From contig JAUXAX010000070.1 of assembly GCA_030619685.1 (NCBI GenBank), positions 1-10,281 on the forward strand: a DNA stretch of 10,281 nucleotides, in the 5' to 3' direction. Both the position numbers and the translations under genes were made by a program. This document shows, piece by piece, positions 1-7,884 of the stretch (positions are counted from its first letter, which is position 1; the number at the start of each line of letters is the position of its first letter). The stretch comes from Dehalococcoidia bacterium. GTDB lineage: Bacteria > Chloroflexota > Dehalococcoidia > SZUA-161. Below the pieces are notes generated by a model. The model saw only the letters and a list, made by a program, of their open reading frames with translations. It was not told where the DNA came from and searched no databases.

Positions 1-1
1 C

Positions 2-649
2 AGACAGAGCCGTGCCATTGTCAGCCCGGTGCCAGGAACTACACGGGATACGGTGGAGGAAGTGGTAAACCTGAAGGGAGTGCCGTTCGTCCTTATCGAT
101 ACTGCAGGCATGGTGCAGCGCAAGGGCCTGGTTGAGTCTCTAGGGGTGGCGCGCAGCCGTAAGGCAATCGAGCAGGCAGATATCGTCCTGCTGGTGCTCG
201 ATGCCAGCAACAATCTAAGAAGCTCCGATCGAGAGCTCATCGCCCTTCTCTCAGAACTTCGCGAAAAAGAGGTGCTGGTGGCCGCCAATAAGTGCGACCT
301 GCCACGGCGAGCCCTCTTCGATCATCTCGCCTGGGTCACGGTCTCCATATCAGCACTGACCGGTGAAGGGCTTGACAAGTTGGAGGATAGGATGGTGGCT
401 TGTGTCCTCGGGGGGAAGGTCTCCACTTCGGACGCCCTGCTAGTTTCCAACCCCCGCCACAAGGCTTGTCTGGAGCGGGCGGAGGGTCACCTTGAGCAGG
501 CCCTATCGAGCATCGCGGCCCAGATGCCCGACGATTTCATTACCATCGACCTCACCACAGCCCTGAATGCCCTGGGTGAGATCACTGGCGAGACGGTGAG
601 CGAGGAGCTTCTGGAGAATATTTTCAGCAATTTCTGCATTGGGAAATAG
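2..649 (+). CDS. mnmE: tRNA uridine-5-carboxymethylaminomethyl modification GTPase MnmE (3' part, 5' end cut by window)
   Basis: MnmE, with MnmG, modifies the wobble uridine (position 34) of certain tRNAs in the cytoplasm. Only the last 215 residues are present; the reading frame is open to the left edge, so the N-terminal tetrahydrofolate-binding domain and the P-loop lie outside the window. Visible motifs are the GTTRD segment of the G2/switch I loop (residues 12-16 of the fragment), the G3 motif DTAG (33-36) and the G4 motif NKCD (96-99). The helical C-terminal domain ends in FCIGK, the invariant MnmE C-terminal CxGK box whose cysteine is needed for tRNA modification. That box and the G motifs together separate MnmE from Era and Der GTPases. 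A GTG at 29 could be mistaken for a start, but the conserved sequence continues upstream of it. The stop is 40 bases before the tRNA promoter. The gene appears intact apart from the window cut. Confidence 0.95.
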   Translation, partial: RQSRAIVSPVPGTTRDTVEEVVNLKGVPFVLIDTAGMVQRKGLVESLGVARSRKAIEQADIVLLVLDASNNLRSSDRELIALLSELREKEVLVAANKCDLPRRALFDHLAWVTVSISALTGEGLDKLEDRMVACVLGGKVSTSDALLVSNPRHKACLERAEGHLEQALSSIAAQMPDDFITIDLTTALNALGEITGETVSEELLENIFSNFCIGK

Positions 650-689
650 CATCCCCAATGAGGCAGCTTCCGCTGTGAAGGCGCTTACA

Positions 690-719
690 TTGACACAGAG
701 CTTTGGCTTTTGCTATAAT
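690..719 (+). promoter_or_regulatory. consensus sigma-70-type promoter for the tRNA genes
   Basis: A perfect -35 hexamer TTGACA (690-695) and a perfect -10 hexamer TATAAT (714-719) are separated by 18 bases, with an extended -10 TG at 711-712. Transcription should start near 725-727, giving a leader of only a few bases before the tRNA-Ala gene at 730. This is the arrangement expected for a strong stable-RNA promoter. Function is inferred from sequence alone. Confidence 0.88.
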
Positions 720-729
720 CTGGCACACT

Positions 730-802
730 GGGGATATAGCTCAGCTGGGAGAGCGCTGCGTTCGCATCGCAGAGGTCGGGGGTTCGAATCCCCCTATCTC
801 CA
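730..802 (+). tRNA. tRNA-Ala (anticodon CGC)
   Basis: The gene folds into a full cloverleaf of 73 bases. The acceptor stem GGGGATA/TATCTCC has seven pairs, including a G3-U70 wobble, the alanine identity element. The D arm is GCTC/GAGC with an 8-base loop. The anticodon stem is CTGCG/CGCAG with loop TTCGCAT, so the anticodon is CGC, reading GCG. The variable loop has five bases, and the T arm is GGGGG/CCCCC with loop TTCGAAT. The discriminator is A73 (802). The 3' CCA is not encoded: the next bases are CTA, so the tail must be added by a nucleotidyltransferase. Anticodon and G3-U70 agree on alanine. Confidence 0.97.
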
Positions 803-847
803 CTATATGCTTGTAACCAGGGGTAGCGGTTAACAACAGCGAAAAAA

Positions 848-923
848 GCCCCTGTAGCTCAGAGGATAGAGCAGCGGTTTCCTAAACCGCGTGTCGGGCG
901 TTCGAGTCGCCCCAGGGGTACCA
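848..923 (+). tRNA. tRNA-Arg (anticodon CCT)
   Basis: The gene folds into a cloverleaf of 73 bases plus an encoded CCA (921-923). The acceptor stem is GCCCCTG/CAGGGGT, with a G1-U72 wobble at the end. The D arm is GCTC/GAGC and its loop carries an A at the position-20 region, common in arginine tRNAs. The anticodon stem is GCGGT/ACCGC with loop TTCCTAA, giving anticodon CCT, which reads AGG. The T arm is GGGCG/CGCCC. It lies 45 bases after tRNA-Ala with no promoter of its own visible, so the two are probably cotranscribed from the promoter at 690-719. Confidence 0.96.
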
Positions 924-1131
924 CAAAGCTAAATTCCCCTAACCGAGGCTTTTACCACGGATGTAACACCCTGATCGGAAGACAACTCCAGGTCACTTCA
1001 TGGTCAATATTGGTTCACCGCTTTTTGACCGGGAAAGGAACCTGATAGAAAATGTCTTCCTAACAAAAGAGGTGGGAATCTGTGTATTCTGTGTATATAG
1101 CTTCCATGCTTGTTGAAACTTCTAAAGTATG
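924..1131. other. convergent intergenic spacer, no gene seen
   Basis: This 208-base stretch lies between the plus-strand tRNA genes and the 3' end of the minus-strand hem operon. I find no open frame with protein-like features, no RNA gene and no strong hairpin followed by a T-run on either strand. Two weak inverted repeats are present: AAAGC 925-929 with GCTTT 948-952, and GGTCAA 1002-1007 with TTGACC 1025-1030. Both have loops of about 17-18 bases and neither looks like an intrinsic terminator. A short tandem duplication lies at 1079-1096. Confidence 0.6.
1079..1096. repeat. 9-bp tandem direct repeat, two copies
   Basis: TCTGTGTAT occurs twice back to back, at 1079-1087 and 1088-1096, inside the convergent spacer. 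Two short copies could be simple slippage. No function is proposed. Confidence 0.55.
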
Positions 1132-2409
1132 CTAACCCCTCAGCGCTTTCCCCATAGCTGCGATTGTGGCCTCGATATCCTCGTCGCTGTGGGAAAGGGA
1201 TACAAACGCAGCCTCGAACTGCGAGGCTGGCCAATAAATGCCCTGATCTAGCAATCTTTGGAAGAACTCCCCAAATAGTTTGGCATCAGCCAGCTTGGCC
1301 GATTCGTAGTCCACGACCGGTTCCGCGGTGAAGAAGGCTGTCAGCAGCGATCCAATCCTCGAAATCCGGATGGGTACACCGGATATCGTCGCTGCGGTGG
1401 CAATTCCCTTTTCCAAGCGACATGCCTTTTGATCGAGCTCGGCATAAACATTGCCGTTCTGCAAAATGCTAAGCGTCTCTATCCCTGCGGTAATTGCTAG
1501 CGGATTGCCCGATAATGTCCCCGCCTGATAGACCGGTCCCGCAGGAGCTATCGACCTCATAATTTCAGCACGGCCCGCATAGGCTCCCACCGGCAACCCC
1601 CCACCGATAACCTTGCCCAAGCAGGTCAAATCCGGCATCACGCCGTAGAGCTCCTGTGCTCCCCCGTAGGCCACTCGGAAGCCCGTAATTACCTCATCGA
1701 AAATGAGGAGTGCTCCCGATACTTTGGTCAGATCACTCAAGCCCTCCAGAAAGCCTGGTCGAGGCGGTATCACCCCCATGTTGGCTGCCACCGGTTCGAC
1801 GATTACAGCCGCGATGTCGCCGTGACGTTCGAAAAGCTGCTTTATTGCTTCCAGATCGTTGTACGGGGCAGTAAGCGTGTTTTGAGTATACCCGTGGGGA
1901 ACGCCGGGGCTGTCAGGCAACCCGAGAGTGGTAGCACCAGAACCAGCCTTGGCCAGAAGACCATCGGAGTGACCGTGATAGCAGCCAGCAAACTTCACTA
2001 TCTTGTCTCTGTTGGTAAAGGCGCGCGCTAGTCGCAGGGCGCTCATTGTTGCCTCAGTGCCGGAATTCACAAAACGCACCATCTCGATGGAAGGCATCGC
2101 CTCACAGACCATCTTGGCCAGCCTCGTCTCAAGTTCGGTCGGCGCCCCGAAGCTGGTGCCATGTTCGACAGCCTGCTTCAAAGCTTCCACGATCTGAGGG
2201 TGGGCATGCCCCAGGATGAGCGGGCCCCAGGAGCAGACATAGTCAATGAATTCGTTTCCATCCTCGTCATAGACCCTGGATCCCTGCCCCCGTTTCAAGA
2301 AGATGGGACTGCCGCCAACTGCTTTGAAGGAGCGTACCGGGCTATTGACGCCCCCGGGTAAATATTTCTGGGCTTCTTCGAAAAGCTTGCTCGATCGATT
2401 CCTACCCAT
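1132..2409 (-). CDS. hemL: glutamate-1-semialdehyde 2,1-aminomutase
   Basis: A cytoplasmic PLP enzyme that converts glutamate-1-semialdehyde, the product of HemA, into 5-aminolevulinate, completing the C5 route. The protein is a class-III aminotransferase-fold enzyme. The N-terminal [20 protein letters not shown] region is diagnostic of the family. The DEVITGFR motif and the [15 protein letters not shown] loop carry the PLP-binding lysine, at residue 266 from the start chosen here. The frame extends upstream to a TTG at 2433, but I chose the ATG at 2409 (the adjacent ATG at 2412 is equally in frame). It has a GAGAGG 4 bases upstream and gives about 425 residues, the usual length, whereas the TTG has no well-spaced ribosome site. 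The start overlaps the end of hemB, indicating translational coupling. This is the last gene of the operon. Confidence 0.96.
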   Translation of the reverse strand: MGRNRSSKLFEEAQKYLPGGVNSPVRSFKAVGGSPIFLKRGQGSRVYDEDGNEFIDYVCSWGPLILGHAHPQIVEALKQAVEHGTSFGAPTELETRLAKMVCEAMPSIEMVRFVNSGTEATMSALRLARAFTNRDKIVKFAGCYHGHSDGLLAKAGSGATTLGLPDSPGVPHGYTQNTLTAPYNDLEAIKQLFERHGDIAAVIVEPVAANMGVIPPRPGFLEGLSDLTKVSGALLIFDEVITGFRVAYGGAQELYGVMPDLTCLGKVIGGGLPVGAYAGRAEIMRSIAPAGPVYQAGTLSGNPLAITAGIETLSILQNGNVYAELDQKACRLEKGIATAATISGVPIRISRIGSLLTAFFTAEPVVDYESAKLADAKLFGEFFQRLLDQGIYWPASQFEAAFVSLSHSDEDIEATIAAMGKALRG

Positions 2410-3472
2410 CATCCCTCTCAGCTCTGGTGACAAACCAGCGCGCTACCTCTTTGGCATGATAGGTAATTATGATATCGGCGCCAGCTCGTTTGATGGCGGT
2501 AAGTATTTCCATGGTAGCGCGCTTCTCCTCTATCCATCCGCGTGCTGCCGCAGCCTTCACCAGGGAGTACTCACCACTCACGTTGTAGGCTGCCAGGGGG
2601 TAATTGAATGTATCCCGCACCTTGCGAATCACGTCCAGATACGCCAGTGCCGGCTTAACCATCACCATATCAGCTCCCTCAGCGATATCCTGCTCCACCT
2701 CTCTCATCGCCTCTCGCACATTGGCAGGATCCATCTGGTAGGAGCGGCGGTCGCCGAACTGTGGCGCCGACTCGGCGGCCTCTCGAAATGGGCCGTAGAA
2801 AGCCGAGGCATACTTCGCCGCATAGGATAGTATCGGGATATGGGTGAATCCTGATTCGTCCAGCGCCTGCCGAATTCGCTTCACCTGCCCATCCATCATG
2901 GCGGAAGGAGCTATAATATCGACGCCAGCCTCGGCATGGGAAACCGCCATCCGGGCTAAAAGCTCCAGCGTCTTGTCATTATCAACCTCACCATGCACCA
3001 CCACGCCGCAGTGCCCATGACTGGTGTATTCGCAAAGGCAGACATCGGTAATCACCAGAAGTTCAGGGGCCTCCTTCTTGATGATTCGTATAGCTTGCTG
3101 GACAACTCCATCAGGACGATAGCCCGCGGAGCCGAGGTCATCCTTCTCTTCCGGAATGCCAAAGAGGATCACGGCAGCGATGCCAAGATCAACAATCTCC
3201 TCAACTTCCTGCGGCAATAGATCGACCGAGTATTGAAAAATGCCCGGCATGGAACCTATTTCACCCTTCACGCCCTGGCCATGGATTACGAACAGGGGGA
3301 AGACCAGGTCACTCACGTTGAGCGAGGTCTCCTCAACCAGTTGACGCAAAGCCTTATTACGGCGAAGTCGGCGTAACCTTTTCGTACTTTTTGCCTGTCT
3401 CATCCGGTTCGTCCTGACAGCCAATAACATATCACCCTTACCACCGCGCTGTAGCAGAGGAAATCCAGTCAC
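2402..3472 (-). CDS. hemB: delta-aminolevulinic acid dehydratase (porphobilinogen synthase)
   Basis: Condenses two 5-aminolevulinate molecules to porphobilinogen in the cytoplasm. The 356-residue TIM-barrel protein has both active-site lysines, K220 in [15 protein letters not shown] and K273 in [12 protein letters not shown]. It also has the zinc-binding cysteine triad C145, C147 and C155 in [14 protein letters not shown], so this is the zinc-type enzyme. The usual family length is about 325 residues, so the N-terminus is slightly long. The first start is a GTG at 3472 in a 4-base GTGA overlap with the cobA-hemD stop, with an AGGGGAG 5 bases before it. An in-frame ATG at 3430 (residue 15) also has an AAGGG 4 bases upstream and gives a more typical length. 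I keep the GTG but the choice is open. The 3' end overlaps the hemL start. Confidence 0.95.
   Translation of the reverse strand: MTGFPLLQRGGKGDMLLAVRTNRMRQAKSTKRLRRLRRNKALRQLVEETSLNVSDLVFPLFVIHGQGVKGEIGSMPGIFQYSVDLLPQEVEEIVDLGIAAVILFGIPEEKDDLGSAGYRPDGVVQQAIRIIKKEAPELLVITDVCLCEYTSHGHCGVVVHGEVDNDKTLELLARMAVSHAEAGVDIIAPSAMMDGQVKRIRQALDESGFTHIPILSYAAKYASAFYGPFREAAESAPQFGDRRSYQMDPANVREAMREVEQDIAEGADMVMVKPALAYLDVIRKVRDTFNYPLAAYNVSGEYSLVKAAAARGWIEEKRATMEILTAIKRAGADIIITYHAKEVARWFVTRAERDDG
2413..2419 (-). promoter_or_regulatory. ribosome binding site deciding the hemL start
   Basis: GAGAGGG on the minus strand, inside the last codons of hemB, lies just before two consecutive ATG codons (2412 and 2409). 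Spacing favours the second ATG. It argues against the upstream TTG at 2433. Confidence 0.55.
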
Positions 3473-5001
3473 AAAAACTCCCCTTCATGCTCCCGCAGGT
3501 AGAGCTCTATGGCCGCTACCAAACCAGGGATGGTATGCTCTGGAGCAGTGATGTCCACCGTCAGTCCCGCTTTTTCGGCAGCAGCCGCTGTTACAGGGCC
3601 GATGCAGGCGATCTTAGCCTGCTTTGCCGCGCGCAACTCACCTCCAAGCGCCGCCAGGAGATTGGTCACTGTAGAGGAACTGGTGAAGGTGATAATATCG
3701 ATTTTTCCGTCCAAAAACATCTGTTTGGCCCGGGAAATGGATTCAGCGGGTGGCCTGGCAAGGTATGCAGCGACTTCATGAGGCTCCGCCCCAAGCTCGA
3801 TAAGCCTATGAATCAAGGCTTTTGGCGCAATATCCGACCGAGGCAGCAATATCCGAATACCGGCGATTCCGATAGCTGCTAGCCCAGCGACTATTCCCTC
3901 GCTCGTATGCTCTTCCGGCAAGAGGTCAGGATAGAGTCCCCGCACCACCAATGCCTCTGCCGTCGCCGGGCCAATGGCTCCGATTCTAACGTGCCGAAAC
4001 CAGCGGGCATCCAGATTCAAAGCGCGTAATCGCCTCCAGAATGCATCCACTCCATTGGCACTGGTGAAGAGCACCCAGTGATAATCCGGCAGACTTAAAA
4101 TTGCTTTATCCAGCTCGCCAGGATCGGGGACGTCTTCGATCTCTATCGCCGGCAATTCCACAGGCTCGGCACCACATTCCCCAAGCAGCCTGCTCAAGAC
4201 GCTGGCCTGGTTGCGGGATCGAGTCACCAGAACACGCTTGCCGAATAGTGGCCGGTTATCAAACCAAGCCAGCTTCTGCCGAAGCCCAACAACCTCCCCG
4301 ATGACGATTACCACCGGTGGCTGAAAATCCGCTCTCTCGGCTGCCCCCACAATGGTTGCCAGGGTTCCAGTAAGCGTTTGCTGCTGAAGCGTCGTTCCCT
4401 GGCGAATCACGGCCACCGGGGTGTCCGGCTCCTTGCCACCTTCGAGCAACGCCTCGACTATACGGGCCAGATTGCCCATTCCCATTAAGCAAACCAGCGT
4501 GTCAACCCCAGTTGCTAGTTTTTCCCAGTTTATGCTGGATATGTCCTTTGCCGGATCTTCATGTCCCGTGGTAACAGCAAAAGAGGATGCCACATGCCGA
4601 TGCGTGACCGGTATGCCGGCATAGGCCGGCACTGCCAGCGCCGAGGAGATGCCAGGGACAAGTTCGAAGGGTATTTGATTGGCAAAAAGGGCCTCCGCCT
4701 CCTCACCACCCCGCCCTAAAACAAAGGGGTCACCCCCCTTAAGCCGCACCACGACCTTGCCCTCCCTGGCCTTATCAACCAGGATTTGGTTGATCTCGTG
4801 CTGCTCTCTGGCATGGGTTTTCGAGGATTTACCTACATAGATCACCTCGGCATCGGGACGGGTGAAATCCAAGAGCCCGTTGTCAATCAAATAGTCATAG
4901 ACAATGATATCGGCTCGCTTGAGGCATTCGAGTCCCTTGGCCGTGATCAGGCCAGGATCTCCCGGCCCGGCGCCCACCAGATAAACCTTGCCCTGCGTCA
5001 T
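3469..5001 (-). CDS. cobA-hemD: fused uroporphyrinogen-III C-methyltransferase / uroporphyrinogen-III synthase
   Basis: A bifunctional protein of 510 residues. Residues 1 to about 245 are an S-adenosylmethionine uroporphyrinogen-III methyltransferase (SUMT), with GAGPGDPGL at 10-18, RLKGGDPF at 86-93 and the [11 protein letters not shown] segment near 129-139. It methylates uroporphyrinogen III at C2 and C7 to precorrin-2. Residues from about 255 to 505 are HemD, starting with [11 protein letters not shown] and carrying the TSANGV motif at 313-318. HemD closes hydroxymethylbilane to uroporphyrinogen III with inversion of ring D. The fusion puts ring closure and the committed step to siroheme-type products on one chain. 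Such CobA-HemD fusions are known in many anaerobes. The start overlaps the hemC stop as ATGA, and the stop overlaps the hemB GTG as GTGA. Confidence 0.95.
   Translation of the reverse strand: MTQGKVYLVGAGPGDPGLITAKGLECLKRADIIVYDYLIDNGLLDFTRPDAEVIYVGKSSKTHAREQHEINQILVDKAREGKVVVRLKGGDPFVLGRGGEEAEALFANQIPFELVPGISSALAVPAYAGIPVTHRHVASSFAVTTGHEDPAKDISSINWEKLATGVDTLVCLMGMGNLARIVEALLEGGKEPDTPVAVIRQGTTLQQQTLTGTLATIVGAAERADFQPPVVIVIGEVVGLRQKLAWFDNRPLFGKRVLVTRSRNQASVLSRLLGECGAEPVELPAIEIEDVPDPGELDKAILSLPDYHWVLFTSANGVDAFWRRLRALNLDARWFRHVRIGAIGPATAEALVVRGLYPDLLPEEHTSEGIVAGLAAIGIAGIRILLPRSDIAPKALIHRLIELGAEPHEVAAYLARPPAESISRAKQMFLDGKIDIITFTSSSTVTNLLAALGGELRAAKQAKIACIGPVTAAAAEKAGLTVDITAPEHTIPGLVAAIELYLREHEGEFL
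3478..3484 (-). promoter_or_regulatory. ribosome binding site for the hemB GTG start
   Basis: AGGGGAG on the minus strand, 5 bases before the GTG at 3472 and inside the last codons of cobA-hemD. It supports coupled translation from the overlapping GTG. The competing site is AAGGG at 3435-3439 for the ATG at 3430. Confidence 0.5.
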
Positions 5002-5924
5002 ACCCCAACCCTCTCGATCAGTGAAGCTGCTCCCAATTCCATCATCTGCTTAGCCAATCGGTAACCTGCCCCTTCCGCAGCCAGAGCACTGCCTTCCATC
5101 TCAGCGCGCAAGATGTCACCGCGAACGGGATCGGCCACCATGCCGCGAAGATGGAGCGTGTTGTTCCTCAGCGTGCCCAACGCAGCTATCGGCGCGCGGC
5201 ACCCTCCGCCCAGCGACTTCAGGAAAGCGCGCTCGGCGGTCACGCTTAGCCAGCTTGGCTCATGGTTTAGCGGGGCAACTAGTTCGCCCATCTGGGCATC
5301 GTCGGCGCGAATCTCGATCCCCAAAGCTCCTTGCCCCACCGCAGGGACAAAGATGTCAGTGGGCAGGTACTCAGTTATCATGCTTTCCATTCCCAGTCGA
5401 ATCAGGGCGGCAGCGGCCAGCAGCACGCCATCCAGCTCAGCCGAAGCGGCTTTCCTCAGCCGGGTGTCAATATTCCCCCTCAGCGGACGGGTCTTAACAT
5501 CGGGACGCTGGGCTAGAAGCTGAACGGCACGCCTCGGACTGCCCGTGCCGATCCTGGCCCCCGGCGGTAGTTCTGCAAGTCTCCCCAAAGAGGAGACCAG
5601 AACGTCCCGGGGATCGACTCTTTCAGTCACCGCAGCTAGCCGAAACCCCTCAGGAGTCTCGGTGGGCATATCCTTGAGACTGTGCACCGCCAGGTCTATT
5701 TTCCTCTCCAAGAGGGCCTCTTCCAGTTCTTTCACAAACAACCCCACACCGGCCTTCCGTTCAAGGGGGACCTTACGCTCACGGTCGCCTCTGGTTACTA
5801 TTGTGGCGAGGTTGAACTCAAGTTCAGGATTTAACCCTTGTAGTTTGGCCAATACACCTTCAGCTTGAATTGTAGCCAGCTTGCTGCCACGTGAGCCAAC
5901 GATAATGCGTTTCCCCATCTTCAT
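4998..5924 (-). CDS. hemC: porphobilinogen deaminase (hydroxymethylbilane synthase)
   Basis: Polymerises four porphobilinogens to hydroxymethylbilane on a covalently bound dipyrromethane cofactor. The 308-residue protein has the catalytic aspartate D85 in HSLKDMP, the arginine-rich cofactor/substrate site GTGSPRR (126-132) with RGNIDTRL (149-156), and the cofactor-attachment cysteine C242 in LGGGCRAP. Length is normal for the family. Two starts are possible: ATG at 5924 and ATG at 5918. A TAGGA at 5925-5929, which includes the hemA stop codon, is well spaced (6 bases) from the second but only abuts the first, so the true start may be 5918. The gene follows hemA after 2 bases and overlaps cobA-hemD by 4 bases. 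Confidence 0.96.
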   Translation of the reverse strand: MKMGKRIIVGSRGSKLATIQAEGVLAKLQGLNPELEFNLATIVTRGDRERKVPLERKAGVGLFVKELEEALLERKIDLAVHSLKDMPTETPEGFRLAAVTERVDPRDVLVSSLGRLAELPPGARIGTGSPRRAVQLLAQRPDVKTRPLRGNIDTRLRKAASAELDGVLLAAAALIRLGMESMITEYLPTDIFVPAVGQGALGIEIRADDAQMGELVAPLNHEPSWLSVTAERAFLKSLGGGCRAPIAALGTLRNNTLHLRGMVADPVRGDILRAEMEGSALAAEGAGYRLAKQMMELGAASLIERVGV

Positions 5925-5929
5925 TCCTA
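5925..5929 (-). promoter_or_regulatory. ribosome binding site overlapping the hemA stop, for hemC
   Basis: TAGGA on the minus strand contains the hemA stop codon TAG. It sits 6 bases from the ATG at 5918 and directly against the ATG at 5924, so it favours the shorter hemC product and implies coupled translation with hemA. Confidence 0.45.
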
Positions 5930-7231
5930 GACCTGACCGTCGAGATCAAAAAGCTCTCCTACGGTTTGGAGGAAGTCCTTGCCGCGATACCCGCCATGCT
6001 TTAGGCATTGGATGGGATTATGAAGTATCTTGTTCACTATGGCCTTGGTCATGGCCTCCAGGCTATCCAGCTCTTCCTGAGATAGCGGCGGCAGCTTTTT
6101 CAGCGTCATGCTCAACTGGCGTTGGCGAATGTCTTCTGCCATCTGCATCAGGGCGCTAATTGCAGGTTTCGCCTCCAGGGCTTGCCACCATGCCACAAAG
6201 CGTTCCATCTCATCGTCCACGACTTGCATCGCCATGGCGATTTCTTTCTCTCTGGCCTTACGGTTAATCTTGGATACTTGAGTGAAGTCGTCGATATCAT
6301 AGAGGGAGACACCTTCGATTTGCCCCACCTCCAGCTCCACATCACGAGGCACAGCGATATCAACGACTACCAGGGGGCGTCCCGCCCGGGACCGCATCAC
6401 CTTCTCCACAAGTTCGTGATGCACCACAAAGTGAGGTGCCCCCGTGCAGGTAATGATTATATCAGCAGCCTCCATTTCGGATTGCATTTCGCTTATATTG
6501 ACGGCATTTCCCCCCAGAACCAAGGCCAACTCTTTAGCACTCTCCAGCGATCGGCTGGTCACCGTTATCTGCGAAACCCCCCTTTGGAAGAAGGTCCTGG
6601 CTACCAGCTTGCCCGCCTCGCCGGCGCCGATGAGGAGCACCCGGCAATGGCGAATGTCGCCGGTGATTTTGGTGGCTAGATCAACCGCCACCGAGCTCAC
6701 CGAGAGGGCATTCTTGCTGATATCGGTGTTATCCCTGACCCGTCTCCCGGTGCGGATGGCGTGCTGAAATAGATTCCTCAGTGGCAGATTCACCATCTGG
6801 GCCTGCTCAGCGTCCTCCAGCGCCTGTCTCACCTGGCCCAGTATCTCCCACTCGCCTACTATCATCGAACATAGCCCCGCTGCCGTTTCCGAGAGATGCC
6901 TCATTGCCAGGTAATTGAAAGAGCTGTGTACATATGGGGCCAGCTCCTCTTCCGAAATGCCAGACCAGTCTTTGAGGAATTTACGCATAGCCTGTTCAAC
7001 GGACTGGTTATCCTCATCCACGGCATAAATCTCAGTCCGGTTGCAGGTTGCAAGAATGACGCCGTGGGGAACATAATTGCGCAGGGAAGCCAGTGCCTCC
7101 TGCATTTGGTATCTTGGAATACTCAACCTCTCCCTGACTGATACCGGGGTTGTGCTGTAGTTCATGCCCACTAGACAGACCTGCAGGCCTGTTAGTTCGA
7201 TTTTTTCGTCCATCTCACCCATTCTATTCAT
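5927..7231 (-). CDS. hemA: glutamyl-tRNA reductase
   Basis: The NADPH-dependent enzyme that reduces glutamyl-tRNA(Glu) to glutamate-1-semialdehyde, the first committed step of tetrapyrrole synthesis. The 434-residue protein has the N-terminal GMNYSTTPVSVRERLSIP segment, the catalytic cysteine C63 in LATCNRTEIYA, H112 in the usual active-site histidine position, the Rossmann motif GAGEAG (202-207) and the C-terminal dimerisation helices ending in ELFDLDG. Two normally well-kept spots differ: GLCSM (119-123) in place of the usual GLDSM, and GEWEILGQV (126-134) in place of GE(D/P/T)QILGQV. The start overlaps the end of the dehydrogenase gene by 8 bases. ATG codons at 7231 and 7222 are both possible; a GGGGAGG at 7233-7239 is 1 base from the first and 10 from the second. 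Confidence 0.95.
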   Translation of the reverse strand: MNRMGEMDEKIELTGLQVCLVGMNYSTTPVSVRERLSIPRYQMQEALASLRNYVPHGVILATCNRTEIYAVDEDNQSVEQAMRKFLKDWSGISEEELAPYVHSSFNYLAMRHLSETAAGLCSMIVGEWEILGQVRQALEDAEQAQMVNLPLRNLFQHAIRTGRRVRDNTDISKNALSVSSVAVDLATKITGDIRHCRVLLIGAGEAGKLVARTFFQRGVSQITVTSRSLESAKELALVLGGNAVNISEMQSEMEAADIIITCTGAPHFVVHHELVEKVMRSRAGRPLVVVDIAVPRDVELEVGQIEGVSLYDIDDFTQVSKINRKAREKEIAMAMQVVDDEMERFVAWWQALEAKPAISALMQMAEDIRQRQLSMTLKKLPPLSQEELDSLEAMTKAIVNKILHNPIQCLKHGGYRGKDFLQTVGELFDLDGQV

Positions 7232-7856
7232 GCCTCCCCAAAATACTTAACAACCTCTGTTTAGCTTCATCCCACTGCCCCAGGCGCAGTAATTCAAGCA
7301 ACACGTCCAAATCCAAGGCTTGCTGCCAGACCTCGGCAGCTATGGTGACACCCCCTTGTTTCAGCTCAGAACGCACCTGTGAAACCAATAAAGCCAGCGA
7401 AGCGTATTCATCCCCAAAGCTCTTCTCTAGCTCTGTCCTGAGCCTACGTGCCAGTGCTGGGCTCTTGCCACCGGTGGAAACGGCTATGGTCACATCGCCA
7501 CGGTGCAAACACGACGGAACGATGAAGCTGGAAAGCTCCGGGGTATCCACCACATTAATTAGAATTCCCAGTTTCAGGGCCTCTTCAGCCACCTGACTAT
7601 TTATTTTGCTATTATCCGTGGCCGCCACCACAACAAATGCGCCATGCAGATCGCCAGGCTTGTATTCGCGCAGCGTGGAGAGCACCGCGCCACTTGCCGC
7701 CAGGCGGTTAAGCTCAGGACATAGCTCAGGGCTAATTATCTCCACCTGAGCACCATGCTCCACCAGCATCTCAGCCCTGCGCAGCGCAACCTCACCCCCG
7801 CCGATCACCACGCATCGCTTCCCTTTGATGTCCACCATGATTGGGCAGTACGACAT
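7224..7856 (-). CDS. sirC: precorrin-2 dehydrogenase (SirC / CysG N-terminal type)
   Basis: NAD-dependent oxidation of precorrin-2 to sirohydrochlorin. The 210-residue protein starts with a Rossmann fold, VIGGGEVA at 17-24, followed by ALRRAEMLVEHGA. It carries NVVDTPELSSFIVPS (101-115), with D104 at the position of the catalytic aspartate of CysG/Met8p, and GGKSPALARRLR (129-140), the phosphate/substrate loop of this family. Length matches single-domain SirC proteins. Some relatives, such as yeast Met8p and the CysG N-terminal module, also chelate iron; whether this one does cannot be seen from sequence. The ATG at 7856 has an AGGA 6 bases upstream. It lies 28 bases after ahbAB and overlaps hemA by 8 bases. 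Next to CobA-HemD and Ahb genes its role in siroheme formation is clear. Confidence 0.92.
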   Translation of the reverse strand: MSYCPIMVDIKGKRCVVIGGGEVALRRAEMLVEHGAQVEIISPELCPELNRLAASGAVLSTLREYKPGDLHGAFVVVAATDNSKINSQVAEEALKLGILINVVDTPELSSFIVPSCLHRGDVTIAVSTGGKSPALARRLRTELEKSFGDEYASLALLVSQVRSELKQGGVTIAAEVWQQALDLDVLLELLRLGQWDEAKQRLLSILGRHE

Positions 7857-7884
7857 TCTCAGTCCTATATCTTCTATTCTTCGT

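Noticed and set aside
639..833. A 64-codon open frame on the plus strand across the promoter and tRNA-Ala
   Set aside because: It contains the familiar false peptide produced by translating a tRNA gene (GYSSAGRALRSH...GFESP) and overlaps a clear cloverleaf.
925..953. Inverted repeat AAAGC/GCTTTT after tRNA-Arg as a terminator
   Set aside because: Only 5-6 pairs with an 18-base loop, and a T-run of just four. Too weak to call.
1002..1030. Inverted repeat GGTCAA/TTGACC as an operator or terminator
   Set aside because: Six pairs with a 17-base loop and no T-run. It could be chance in a 200-base spacer.
2303..2830. A 175-codon plus-strand open frame opposite hemB and hemL
   Set aside because: It lies antisense to two well-conserved genes and has no recognisable protein features. 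It fits high-GC shadow coding.
4615..4630. GCCGGC repeated four bases apart, a palindrome-like element
   Set aside because: It encodes the conserved PAYAGIPV stretch of the CobA domain; GC-rich codon use explains it.
6122..6679. A 185-codon plus-strand open frame opposite hemA
   Set aside because: Antisense to hemA throughout, with no family resemblance and no sensible ribosome site context.
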